A stretch of 20,192 nt of DNA from Candidatus Woesearchaeota archaeon (lineage in GTDB: Archaea; Nanobdellota; Nanobdellia; Woesearchaeales; GW2011-AR9): NCBI GenBank assembly GCA_013204355.1, contig JABMOA010000049.1, positions 1 to 20,192 on the forward strand. The letters run 5' to 3'. The notes below the pieces were generated by a model. It had not been told where the DNA came from. It worked only from the letters and a program-made list of their open reading frames with translations, and made no database searches. Below are positions 7,959 to 14,754 of this stretch, one piece after another; positions within the stretch are counted from its first letter, which is position 1; each line of letters starts with the position of its first letter. A program made the position numbers and the translations under genes.

Positions 7959-8168
7959 TTAAGTTTTTATTACTATCGTCTCAAGTTCCCCTAAATCATC
8001 AAACTGAATTTTGCCATCAGAGAAATCTTTTCTAAATCTAATAAGTCTTAATTCTGCTGCAGAAATTCTTGAATTATAATCGCTGTTTGCAACATCTCTC
8101 GCAATTTTTCTTATATAAGAAGCTCTTGCAATAAATGGGTCCACATATTCTTTTTGATGATAAACCAT
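7959..8168 (-). CDS. Small protein of unknown function (69 aa)
   Basis: A 69-residue, mostly helical, charged protein with no cysteines and no membrane segment. I do not recognise a family. It lies 25 nt after the stop of the PRC-barrel gene on the same strand and so probably shares its transcript, although a T8 tract lies between them immediately after the PRC stop. The segment ARASYIRKIARDVANSDYNSRISAAELRLIRF reads as two amphipathic helices, followed by a short strand-like end LGELETIVIKT. The start ATG at 8168 has no clear Shine-Dalgarno. That the reading frame is real rests on its composition and its place in a likely operon. Confidence 0.6.
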   Translation of the reverse strand: MVYHQKEYVDPFIARASYIRKIARDVANSDYNSRISAAELRLIRFRKDFSDGKIQFDDLGELETIVIKT

Positions 8169-8193
8169 TTAAAATAAGATTAAATAAAAAAAA

Positions 8194-8457
8194 TTAAATT
8201 ATATCTTCTTCAGCAACCACAATAAAATCACCAGAAGCGATTACTGCTGAATATGGGATTAATATTTGCCCATCTTTTGTTTTTTCTAATTCTAAACGAT
8301 CCGTGTAAGATGTAGGATTACGTAATAAAATATGAATTAATTCCCCAGAACCAACTTCAAAAATCAAATCACCCACGTGACCAAACTTTTTACCTGACTT
8401 TGAAACGATTGTTTTCCCTATGAGTTCTTTTGAATAGACTTTATCTTTCTCGACCAT
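8194..8457 (-). CDS. PRC-barrel domain protein
   Basis: An 87-residue, single-domain PRC-barrel protein, a small beta-barrel fold used in bacterial RimM and in many archaeal proteins, some linked to cell division or RNA. The pattern is clear: ELIGKTIVSKSGKKFGHVGDLIFEVGSGELIHILL, then a strand IPYSAVIASGDFIVVAEE that closes the barrel. No membrane segment or extra domain is present. Unlike most neighbours its mRNA should have a leader: a TATA box at 8502-8512 puts transcription start near 8480, and GAGGGT with 7-nt spacing precedes the ATG. Exact role is unknown. Confidence 0.85.
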   Translation of the reverse strand: MVEKDKVYSKELIGKTIVSKSGKKFGHVGDLIFEVGSGELIHILLRNPTSYTDRLELEKTKDGQILIPYSAVIASGDFIVVAEEDII

Positions 8458-8501
8458 TGTTTTTACCCTCTTATATTACTGTTTTTAGGTTGGGAAGGTG
8501 A

Positions 8502-8512
8502 GTATATAAAGT
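8502..8512 (-). promoter_or_regulatory. TATA box of the PRC-barrel gene
   Basis: On the minus strand the site reads ACTTTATATAC. It is about 50 nt from the ATG at 8457, which leaves a leader of roughly 23 nt containing the GAGGGT Shine-Dalgarno at 8465-8470. This is the clearest leadered promoter in the window. Confidence 0.6.
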
Positions 8513-8542
8513 TTACGGTGTTAGTGCCATTATAAGTAGAAG

Positions 8543-8554
8543 AATATATATAAT
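8543..8554 (+). promoter_or_regulatory. TATA box of lgt
   Basis: AATATATATAAT is centred about 27 nt before the lgt ATG at 8575, with no Shine-Dalgarno site. This predicts a leaderless lgt-lipoprotein-Nudix transcript, divergent from the PRC-barrel promoter 30-40 bp away. Confidence 0.6.
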
Positions 8555-8574
8555 AGTTTGAATACTTCTTCTCC

Positions 8575-9375
8575 ATGTGGATTCACACACTTAATCCTGT
8601 ACTTCTCAGCTTAGGACCGTTAGAAATTAGATGGTATGGGATATCCTACATTCTTGGATTCTTTTTGACAATCTGGTGGATGCAATATATGCGTAAAAAG
8701 GGTGAATTAAATCTTTCAAAAGATGACATCTGGGATTTTGGCTTCTGGATTTTAGTTGGTGTGATTATTGGATCACGATTATTTGAAGTATTCTGGGAAC
8801 CATCATTGTACCTTTCAAACCCTCTTAATTTCCTTTACATCTGGAAAGGAGGTATGAGTTTCCATGGGGGTTTCGTTGGAACTCTTGTTGCAGTCTATTT
8901 CTATTCTAAAAAGAAAAATCTTAATATCGCATCAGTCCTTGACATTTTATCAATTCCAACAATCTTTGCATTGGGACTAGGAAGAATAGCAAATTTTTTC
9001 AATGGTGAATTATGGGGTAGAGAATGGATTGGTGAAACAAAAGGAGGTTGGTGTGTAAATTTCAAAAACACAGGTGGAGGAGATGTGTGCAGACATCCCT
9101 CAACATTATACGCAGCTGGAAAAAGATTTCTTATTTTTGGATGGTTATTATTTCTTGCACTCAAAAATAAATTCAAACCTGGTTTTATTGCGTTAAATTT
9201 CGTATTATTAGAGGGACTAGGAAGATTCATTGTTGATTTTTATAGAGATGAAAAAACATTTTACTTTGCAAACACCTTCACAATGGGTCAAATATTAAGT
9301 GCAATTATGGTGATTGTGGCTGCATGGTTATTGCTTAAGCATTACAACGCAGAATGGAAAAAGATTTTAAAGTAA
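8575..9375 (+). CDS. lgt: Prolipoprotein diacylglyceryl transferase
   Basis: A 266-residue polytopic membrane enzyme that, in bacteria, moves a diacylglyceryl group from phosphatidylglycerol to the lipobox cysteine of prolipoproteins. About seven hydrophobic segments are visible. The Lgt landmarks are in order: WYGISYILGF (20-29), GGMSFHGGFVG (92-102) with the essential-type His97, GRIANFFNGELWGR (136-149), RHPSTLY (173-179), LEGLGRFIVDFYR (212-224) and MGQILS (237-242). The RHPSQLYE motif of bacterial enzymes reads RHPSTLYA here. Length matches the family. Bacterial-type Lgt is absent from most well-studied archaea, so its presence is notable, and the lipid it would use (archaeol-based or other) is an open question. 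The next gene encodes a lipobox protein. Confidence 0.93.
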   Translation: MWIHTLNPVLLSLGPLEIRWYGISYILGFFLTIWWMQYMRKKGELNLSKDDIWDFGFWILVGVIIGSRLFEVFWEPSLYLSNPLNFLYIWKGGMSFHGGFVGTLVAVYFYSKKKNLNIASVLDILSIPTIFALGLGRIANFFNGELWGREWIGETKGGWCVNFKNTGGGDVCRHPSTLYAAGKRFLIFGWLLFLALKNKFKPGFIALNFVLLEGLGRFIVDFYRDEKTFYFANTFTMGQILSAIMVIVAAWLLLKHYNAEWKKILK

Positions 9376-9391
9376 GTTCTTTCTCAGGTTT

Positions 9392-9751
9392 ATGAAACAT
9401 ATAATATTAATTTTAATTACCCTTCTATTAATTGTAGGATGTGCACAAGAAATTCAACAACCAATACAAGAATCAACTACACTCCCCATAGTACTTGAAT
9501 ACAATAATCCTAATCCTAAAACACATGTAGTATCTATTGATTATAATTTAAACCCTCCAACCTTAAACATCAAAAAAGGAGATTCAGTGGTATGGTCAAA
9601 CATCCGTGATTCATATAGCAATTTGATCTTTGCTGAATTTGATGTCATAATCCCAGGAAAAACAAATGTCAAAAGAACATTTTTAAGTAAAGGAGAATAT
9701 TATTACAATGTTAAAGAAACTTCCAATGAAGGTATAATAAGGGTGAATTGA
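9392..9751 (+). CDS. Small lipoprotein with degenerate cupredoxin-like domain
   Basis: A 119-residue predicted lipoprotein. The N-terminal hydrophobic stretch ends in a lipobox IVGC with Cys17 as the lipid-modified residue of the mature protein. After a short linker, residues 45-119 follow the plastocyanin-like pattern: NPPTLNIKKGDSVVWSN, then GEYYYNVKETSNEGIIRVN at the end. The copper ligands are missing: no His in the loop after VVWSN, and the closing segment that would read YYCxxHxxM has neither Cys, His nor Met. It starts 16 nt after lgt and is followed at once by a Nudix gene, so it is probably in the lgt operon and a likely Lgt substrate. Its binding function is unknown. Confidence 0.75.
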   Translation: MKHIILILITLLLIVGCAQEIQQPIQESTTLPIVLEYNNPNPKTHVVSIDYNLNPPTLNIKKGDSVVWSNIRDSYSNLIFAEFDVIIPGKTNVKRTFLSKGEYYYNVKETSNEGIIRVN

Positions 9752-10225
9752 ATGGCACATATACATTACAAAATAGATTTAACTGCGGAAGTATTTATTG
9801 TATTTCAAAATAAAGTTTTACTAAGAAAGCATGACAAATATCATATCTGGCTAAGTGTTGGTGGACATATTGAAATAGATGAAGATCCAAACCAAGCAGC
9901 AATTCGTGAGGTTAAAGAAGAAGTTGGGTTGAATATAGAATTGTTTCATGAAAAAAATTATGAGCTTACGAACCTTCAAGGTTATAAAGAACTTATTCCA
10001 CCTCAATTTATGAATCGCCATAGAATAAATGATTGTCATGAACACGTAAGTTTAGTTTATTTTGCAAAAAGTGATACAGACCAATTAATTCTTTGTGAAA
10101 ATGAAAAAAGTAGTGGGTGTAAATGGTTTGCAAAAGAAGATCTTGAAGATCCAAAACTTGAATTAAATACTAATATCAAAATGTATGCAAAAAAAGCCTT
10201 AGAAAAACTTTCTCATCAAGAATAA
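9752..10225 (+). CDS. Nudix hydrolase
   Basis: A 157-residue cytoplasmic hydrolase of nucleoside-diphosphate-linked compounds. The Nudix box is canonical: G38, five residues, E44, seven residues, then REVKEEVGL (52-60), with the metal-binding Glu residues 53, 56 and 57 present. The substrate cannot be told from the sequence. Its ATG follows the lipoprotein stop directly, and GGGTG with a 7-nt spacer inside the end of that gene gives a Shine-Dalgarno, so it is translated from the lgt operon mRNA. Its last 10 nt overlap the 3' end of the convergent RLI gene. Confidence 0.9.
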   Translation: MAHIHYKIDLTAEVFIVFQNKVLLRKHDKYHIWLSVGGHIEIDEDPNQAAIREVKEEVGLNIELFHEKNYELTNLQGYKELIPPQFMNRHRINDCHEHVSLVYFAKSDTDQLILCENEKSSGCKWFAKEDLEDPKLELNTNIKMYAKKALEKLSHQE

Positions 10226-11982
10226 TACCAATTCCCGCTTGATTTCTGTTCTCTATCTTTCACAGAATTAGGTTTGTTGATTCTAGGTCTGTTTGATGAA
10301 ATATCCCTACGTAATGTAATCCCCAATTCTTTCAAGAAGAGATTCATCCCATCTTCCATAGAGAAAGGTCCACGTAACAAACCTTCTTTTGCAGGTACGC
10401 CTGTAAAGACTGCAAGTTTGTGTGAAAGATTATCAAGAAACATTAAATCGTGATCTACAATTAAAATAGTAATGTCTCGTTCAGCTGCAACATTCTTAAT
10501 TAATTTTGATACTGCTAAACGTTGTTCAATATCAAGATATGCTGATGGTTCGTCTAATAAGAATAATTCTGCATCTTCAGCAAGACATTTGGCAATTGAA
10601 ACTCGTTGTAATTCTCCCCCAGATAAATCGCATAACTTTTGGGTAAATAAGTTTTCTAAATCTAAATGCTTCACTAATTGAGCACTATATTTTGCAATCG
10701 CTTCATGAATATATTCTGCAACTAACATATTGGATTCTGTATCTAGGTATTGTGGTTTATATGCAACTTTCACCTCTGCATCTAATGCGCCGGAATCTAA
10801 TGTATGTACGCCTGCAAGAAGTTTGATAAAAGTCGTTTTTCCAATTCCATTTTCTCCTAAAATTCCAATCACTTCACCTTTATGAAGAATTCCTTCTTCA
10901 GTTTTGAATGTAAAGTTCCCTAAGGTTTTACTGAGATTTTTCCACGAAATTAAAGGAATAGGAATTGCTGTTGAAACATCTTTAAAGGTTTCAAATTTAA
11001 TTGGCCTCGTTCTAAACCGTACATTTTCTTCTTTCAAAAATCCTTCCAAAAAAGAATTGATTCCTTCCCTCGTTGTTTTTACACCCGACACAATTCCAAA
11101 TGCACCTTCATGCCCATACATAATATTTAACAAATCTGTCATATAATCTAAAATAATTAAATCGTGTTCAATCACAATTGTAGCAGTATCATCCTTTGCT
11201 AATGTTGCAATAAATTTAGAAATGTTAATTCTCTGTTTAATATCTAAATATGATGTTGGCTCATCAAACAAAAATAAATTCGCATCTTTTAACACGGTTG
11301 CTGCAATTGCAACTCTTTGCAATTCTCCTCCAGAAATTTTTGAAATATGAGTGTCTAAAAAATTTGTAAGTTCTAATCTTTCAGCCATTTCATTTATTTT
11401 CCCATTTGCATCAACTTTGGTTAACAAGTCTTTAACTGTTCCATCAAACTGTTTTGGAATTAAATCCACTTGCTGTGGTTTATATGATAGATTAATTTCA
11501 TTCTTACCAAGTTTTTCCATAAATTTCTGTGTTTCAGTTCCCTTGAAATAATTAATCACTTCTTTAAAATCTGTTTCTTTTTTCCAATCTCCTAAGTTTG
11601 GCGTAAGTATGTTCGCCATCACTTTCATTGCTGTAGATTTTCCAATTCCATTTTTCCCTAGAATTCCCGTGACTTTCCCAAACAATGGTGTTGGTAAAGA
11701 GTACAACTCAAACATGTTTTCTCCATATCTATGAACTGGAGATTTAGTTAATGTTGCTGGAAGATTAATAATCGTAATTGCACCATAAGGACATCTTGTT
11801 GGACAAATCCCACATCCGGTACACAAAACTTCATCTATCCGAGCTTTCTTATCAGGTTCCCCAACAGTAATACAATCCCCACCCATCCTATTAACTGGAC
11901 AAAGTTTCATACAGAGATAATTTCCACATTCCTGAGGATGACATTTGTTCTTGTCAATGATCGCGATACGTTTTTTAGTCAT
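10216..11982 (-). CDS. RNase L inhibitor/ABCE1 ribosome-recycling ATPase
   Basis: A 588-residue twin-ATPase that splits terminated ribosomes into subunits, universal in archaea and eukaryotes. The N-terminal ferredoxin-like domain has cysteines 14, 19, 24, 28, 37, 54, 57, 60 and 64 for two 4Fe-4S clusters. The first ABC domain has Walker A GKNGIGKST (109-117), signature ISGGELQR (216-223), Walker B at 236-242 and His273. The second has GENGIGKTT (376-384), LSGGELQR (453-460), Walker B at 473-480 and His511. The conserved C-terminus RRDISSNRPRINKPNSVKD (558-576) is intact. Length is normal. A TATA box about 26 nt from the ATG implies a leaderless mRNA. It converges with and overlaps the Nudix gene by 10 nt. 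Confidence 0.97.
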   Translation of the reverse strand: MTKKRIAIIDKNKCHPQECGNYLCMKLCPVNRMGGDCITVGEPDKKARIDEVLCTGCGICPTRCPYGAITIINLPATLTKSPVHRYGENMFELYSLPTPLFGKVTGILGKNGIGKSTAMKVMANILTPNLGDWKKETDFKEVINYFKGTETQKFMEKLGKNEINLSYKPQQVDLIPKQFDGTVKDLLTKVDANGKINEMAERLELTNFLDTHISKISGGELQRVAIAATVLKDANLFLFDEPTSYLDIKQRINISKFIATLAKDDTATIVIEHDLIILDYMTDLLNIMYGHEGAFGIVSGVKTTREGINSFLEGFLKEENVRFRTRPIKFETFKDVSTAIPIPLISWKNLSKTLGNFTFKTEEGILHKGEVIGILGENGIGKTTFIKLLAGVHTLDSGALDAEVKVAYKPQYLDTESNMLVAEYIHEAIAKYSAQLVKHLDLENLFTQKLCDLSGGELQRVSIAKCLAEDAELFLLDEPSAYLDIEQRLAVSKLIKNVAAERDITILIVDHDLMFLDNLSHKLAVFTGVPAKEGLLRGPFSMEDGMNLFLKELGITLRRDISSNRPRINKPNSVKDREQKSSGNWYYS

Positions 11983-12002
11983 AAAGTACTTATTCTTGGT
12001 TG

Positions 12003-12012
12003 TTTTTATATT
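12003..12012 (-). promoter_or_regulatory. TATA box of the RLI/ABCE1 gene
   Basis: The minus strand reads TAATATAAAA here, centred about 26 nt before the ATG at 11982. It abuts and slightly overlaps the stop codon of the upstream GNAT gene, so RLI can be transcribed independently of it. Confidence 0.5.
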
Positions 12013-12847
12013 ATTTTTGGTTATAAGAGTTATAAGATGAAAGAAGTGGATGTTTTAATTTACATTTATCATAAATAAACACAGTGAATGGGCTTAGTGG
12101 TTGATGTTCTTCTTCAGTGTCAGATAAATTAGACACAGCATTAACAAAATCACTTAAAAAATCCTCCTCGCAACGCTTATTTAACACAGAAAAGATTTCT
12201 TCTAATCCTTCAAAATAATTTCCTGCTTTTTCTCTACAATACCGATCAAAAGATTTTTTGGTAAGAGGTAAAACCATCTTTTGAAAAAATTGATCTTCTT
12301 TATCTGATTCCTGTTCTGTAGTTAAAAAACCGTGTTTGCGATAAAAATCAATTGAGGGTTTCCAAGCATAAGTAATAAGACAATGATCAGAAGGTGTTCG
12401 TTCTAAAACTTGATGTAATAAACGAGAACCTAATCCACTTCCCCGATATTCGGGAAGAACTAACATCATATCTATATAAACGCATTTCTTGTAATCTGGA
12501 GTTGGTTCATCACAATACCAAATTGCACCAGCAACATCCAACCCTACTTTTCCTACCAAAACCTCATTTATTAAAGTTGAGTCTTTCTTTCTTTTTTTAC
12601 GACCAAAAATTTCTCGGTAATAAAGAGTTTCCAACTTGGATACAGTAGGATCATCTAAATTAATATCTTCAATGAAATAATCAGAAATGGATTTCTTCTT
12701 TTCAGTAAGCCCTAAAGCAACTAAAGTTTCATTATATTCTTCTTGTGTCAATAGGCCTTTATGTACATCATGCTTTAGTTCTTTTAAATAATTTGCAATT
12801 TCAGGATTTGGAGGTGTGTCCATATAATCTCTTAAAATAAGAACCAT
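12011..12847 (-). CDS. GNAT-family N-acetyltransferase with extra N- and C-terminal parts
   Basis: A 278-residue protein. The GNAT core is central: an acetyl-CoA-binding motif LPEYRGSGLGSRLL (131-144), preceded by the strand VYIDMMLV and followed by SIDFYRKHGF (165-174). The first 50 residues contain LKELKHDVHKGLLTQEEYNETLVALGL, which resembles the short SHOCT helix-turn-helix found at the ends of many proteins. The last 80 residues are charged and helical and I do not recognise them. The acceptor cannot be deduced. Two starts are possible, the ATG at 12847 and one eight codons later (12823); TATA-like A/T stretches fit either. The RLI gene follows after 28 nt with its own promoter. Confidence 0.82.
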   Translation of the reverse strand: MVLILRDYMDTPPNPEIANYLKELKHDVHKGLLTQEEYNETLVALGLTEKKKSISDYFIEDINLDDPTVSKLETLYYREIFGRKKRKKDSTLINEVLVGKVGLDVAGAIWYCDEPTPDYKKCVYIDMMLVLPEYRGSGLGSRLLHQVLERTPSDHCLITYAWKPSIDFYRKHGFLTTEQESDKEDQFFQKMVLPLTKKSFDRYCREKAGNYFEGLEEIFSVLNKRCEEDFLSDFVNAVSNLSDTEEEHQPLSPFTVFIYDKCKLKHPLLSSYNSYNQK

Positions 12848-12912
12848 TTTTAAATCTTTTGTTACTTCTTAAAGACAACGTATGTACGCTCAAGTATTGA
12901 TTAGATTAGAAA

Positions 12913-12922
12913 GATTTATATC
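12913..12922 (+). promoter_or_regulatory. TATA box of the HDAC-like gene
   Basis: GATTTATATC is centred about 27 nt before the ATG at 12945, which fits a leaderless transcript. An AGGGG stretch close to the ATG would then fall upstream of the predicted transcript start and not serve as a Shine-Dalgarno. Confidence 0.5.
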
Positions 12923-12944
12923 TTTTCAGTACTAAGGGGTAGTT

Positions 12945-13886
12945 ATGACACCGAGGGATTATCCTTTATTGATTTATCACCCTATTTTTCATAGTGATGG
13001 CCTTCCGGAAGATTCTTTAGAACGGAGTGAAAGATTGGAACATCTAATTGAAGAAGTTCCTTTTATCCGTAAATCCATCAAAGAATTGGGTCAAGAAAGT
13101 TCTAAAATGATTAAAGCGAAAAATGGAAAAGAATTTCTACCTTTAGTTCATAGTAAAGACTATGTTACCTCAGTTCAAGAGATGTGTCAAAAATTGCAAC
13201 AGGGAGAATATTTAGAAAATGAAGATGTTTTTCTTGGTAAGAATAGTTATAAAATGGCCTGCTATGCCGTTGGTGCATCAATACAAGCAGCAGAATTAGC
13301 TAAACATGGAAAGAAATCAATGGCTTTAGTGCGGCCACCTGGCCATCATGCCTATCCTCATAAAATGAGTGGATTTTGCATTTTTAATAATATTGCAATT
13401 GCCACAGAATATTTATTACAACAAGGAGAAAAAGTAATGATTATTGATGTTGATCTTCATTTAGGAGATGGTACTCTTGCCTATGTTGAAGGTAAAAGTG
13501 ATGTCTATTATTTCTCTATCAGCCAAAAAGGATTATGGCCTCATCATGAACCTGCTGATGATACGAATACAGAATTAATTTTTCTTAGGGAAGGTACTAC
13601 TGATCGTGAATATTGTCATACACTAGAAGAAAAACTTTTGCCGGCAATTGCAAGATTTAACCCTGACATTATTGCTGTTAGTGCTGGATTCGATACTTGT
13701 GGGATGGATTTATTAGATTATGGAGAAATAATTAAAGGAGGATTTGCTCTGTCAGAAAAAACCTATTCTCATCTTTGGGACATTTTAGATACGACACTCA
13801 TTCCTTATTTTGCTGTTCTTGAAGGGGGATATAACCCCTTAAGTGTTTTGAGTGGCGTACTTAGTTTTTTAAAACATGAAGCATAA
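12945..13886 (+). CDS. Histone-deacetylase-fold amidohydrolase
   Basis: A 313-residue protein of the HDAC/acetoin-utilisation (AcuC)/acetylpolyamine amidohydrolase superfamily, zinc-dependent deacetylases. Motifs in order: RPPGHHAYP (130-138) with the His134/His135 pair, GFCIFNNIAIA (143-153), the metal site D170-L-H172 and D250 in SAGFD, and EGGY (293-296) carrying the catalytic Tyr296. The usual DxHHGxGT reads DLHLGDGT, so the second His is Leu173; the zinc ligands themselves are kept. The segment usually carrying HGGxFPG-like substrate loops is short. The substrate could be a protein lysine, a polyamine or a small acetylated compound. A 54-residue zinc-finger gene follows 31 nt later with its own TATA box. 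Confidence 0.92.
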   Translation: MTPRDYPLLIYHPIFHSDGLPEDSLERSERLEHLIEEVPFIRKSIKELGQESSKMIKAKNGKEFLPLVHSKDYVTSVQEMCQKLQQGEYLENEDVFLGKNSYKMACYAVGASIQAAELAKHGKKSMALVRPPGHHAYPHKMSGFCIFNNIAIATEYLLQQGEKVMIIDVDLHLGDGTLAYVEGKSDVYYFSISQKGLWPHHEPADDTNTELIFLREGTTDREYCHTLEEKLLPAIARFNPDIIAVSAGFDTCGMDLLDYGEIIKGGFALSEKTYSHLWDILDTTLIPYFAVLEGGYNPLSVLSGVLSFLKHEA

Positions 13887-13896
13887 ATTTTAAAAG
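13886..13896 (+). promoter_or_regulatory. TATA box of the 54-residue zinc-finger gene
   Basis: AATTTTAAAAG is centred about 27 nt before the ATG at 13918 and overlaps the end of the HDAC-like gene. This supports separate leaderless transcription of the small gene. Confidence 0.5.
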
Positions 13897-13917
13897 GGAT
13901 GCTCATTTTTAGAACTG

Positions 13918-14082
13918 ATGGTAAAATGTTCAATATGTGGGGATAAAATCCAAGAATTATTTCTAGAAAAAATTAAAGGAACAATCGTACGAAAACCAGG
14001 AACAAATAAACAATATGAAATCTGTTTCCAATGCCAAAAGAAGTTTGGATCAAAGGAAGAATTATTAGCACAAATCAAATAA
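13918..14082 (+). CDS. Small C4 zinc-finger protein (54 aa)
   Basis: A 54-residue protein, easily missed because of its length. Residues MVKCSICGDKI give one CxxC (C4, C7), and YEICFQCQKKF gives a second (C36, C39), the arrangement of a single C4 zinc ribbon. The spacer between the two knuckles is basic (KIKGTIVRKPG), and the C-terminus is a short helix. It lies between the HDAC-like gene and tRNA-Thr, has its own TATA box at leaderless distance, and its stop precedes the tRNA by 41 nt. The antisense frame over this interval has no such pattern. Nucleic-acid binding is plausible, the function unknown. Confidence 0.78.
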   Translation: MVKCSICGDKIQELFLEKIKGTIVRKPGTNKQYEICFQCQKKFGSKEELLAQIK

Positions 14083-14083
14083 T

Positions 14084-14091
14084 GTATATGG
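14084..14091 (+). promoter_or_regulatory. Possible TATA box of tRNA-Thr
   Basis: GTATATGG lies about 36 nt before the mature tRNA 5' end, which would give a short 5' leader removed by RNase P. It directly follows the zinc-finger stop codon. The match is modest. Confidence 0.35.
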
Positions 14092-14123
14092 CCTGCACAA
14101 AGTTTGACCATATTAAAAATAGT

Positions 14124-14196
14124 GCCTCTGTAGCATAGCGGCTAATGCGTCTGCTTCGTAAGCAGAAGATCGGGAGTTCAAATCTCCCCAGGGGCT
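14124..14196 (+). tRNA. tRNA-Thr (anticodon CGU)
   Basis: A complete 73-nt cloverleaf. The acceptor arms 14124-14130 and 14189-14195 pair fully with one G-U. The D stem is GCAT/ATGC (14133-14136, 14145-14148). The anticodon stem TCTGC/GCAGA closes the loop TTCGTAA, giving anticodon CGU, which reads ACG (Thr). The T arm is GGGAG/CTCCC with loop TTCAAAT, and the internal GTTCAAATC matches the B-box-like consensus. The variable loop has 5 nt. The discriminator is U73, as usual for archaeal tRNA-Thr. There is no intron and CCA is not encoded. Only two bases separate its 3' end from the stop of the convergent YbaK gene. Confidence 0.96.
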
Positions 14197-14198
14197 TC

Positions 14199-14666
14199 TT
14201 ACCTTACAAAATCCCCCCATATAACACCCAAAGAATCAAAGACTTTCTTAACCAATTCTGTCTTAACATTCACTGAATGTGTTCGTAGCCCAATATTGAA
14301 TGCACTAACATCGTTATCAAAAATCATCTCATCTACAAGAATCTTAATCTTCTCTTTATGCCCAAATGGAGGAACCGCACCAATCATACACCCTGTTTTT
14401 TCCTCAACTTCTTCAGCTGTTGCCATCCGAATTTTACCTTTGGACCAATTTAAAATTTCTGCAACTTTTTTCTGATTAACTTTTTGATCTGCAGGAACAT
14501 CCACTACGACCCATTCATTATTACAAGTAAAAAGAAGTGCCTTGATGCCTTGCTTCAAACTAAATCCGCGAGTCTTAGAAGCATCTTCTGAGGTAAGAAC
14601 AGCTTCATGTTCCATATATTCAGGTTCAATGCCAAGGTTTGAAAATATCTCTTTGATATGATTCAC
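14199..14666 (-). CDS. YbaK/ProX-type aminoacyl-tRNA deacylase
   Basis: A 155-residue single-domain protein of the YbaK/ProX superfamily, which hydrolyses wrongly charged tRNAs in trans. Landmarks are YMEHEAVLTSEDASKTRG (17-34), a central VDVPADQKVNQKKVAEIL, then KIRMATAEEVEEKTGCMIGAVPPFG and LVDE, all in the usual order and spacing. Which misacylated tRNA it edits cannot be told; YbaK itself acts on Cys-tRNA-Pro, and other members act on Ala-tRNA-Pro or other tRNAs. The start is a GTG at 14666; upstream in frame there is a stop and no better start, and the N-terminus matches the family. A TATA-like CTTTATAAA lies at 14704-14712. It converges on tRNA-Thr. Confidence 0.9.
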   Translation of the reverse strand: MNHIKEIFSNLGIEPEYMEHEAVLTSEDASKTRGFSLKQGIKALLFTCNNEWVVVDVPADQKVNQKKVAEILNWSKGKIRMATAEEVEEKTGCMIGAVPPFGHKEKIKILVDEMIFDNDVSAFNIGLRTHSVNVKTELVKKVFDSLGVIWGDFVR

Positions 14667-14721
14667 TTCTTCTATTGCTATATTTTATCAAAAAATGTCA
14701 TCATTTATAAAGACATTCACA

Positions 14722-14731
14722 AATTATATAA
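14722..14731 (+). promoter_or_regulatory. TATA box of the single-pass secreted-domain gene
   Basis: AATTATATAA is centred about 28 nt before the ATG at 14755. This decides the start: the frame could begin at 14695, but the TATA box would then lie inside the gene. Confidence 0.6.
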
Positions 14732-14754
14732 ACAATAATCATAGATTCAAAAAT

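Noticed and set aside
13890..14111. 73-codon minus-strand open frame between the HDAC-like gene and tRNA-Thr
   Set aside because: It is antisense to the 54-residue zinc-finger frame, which has two CxxC knuckles and a promoter at the right distance.
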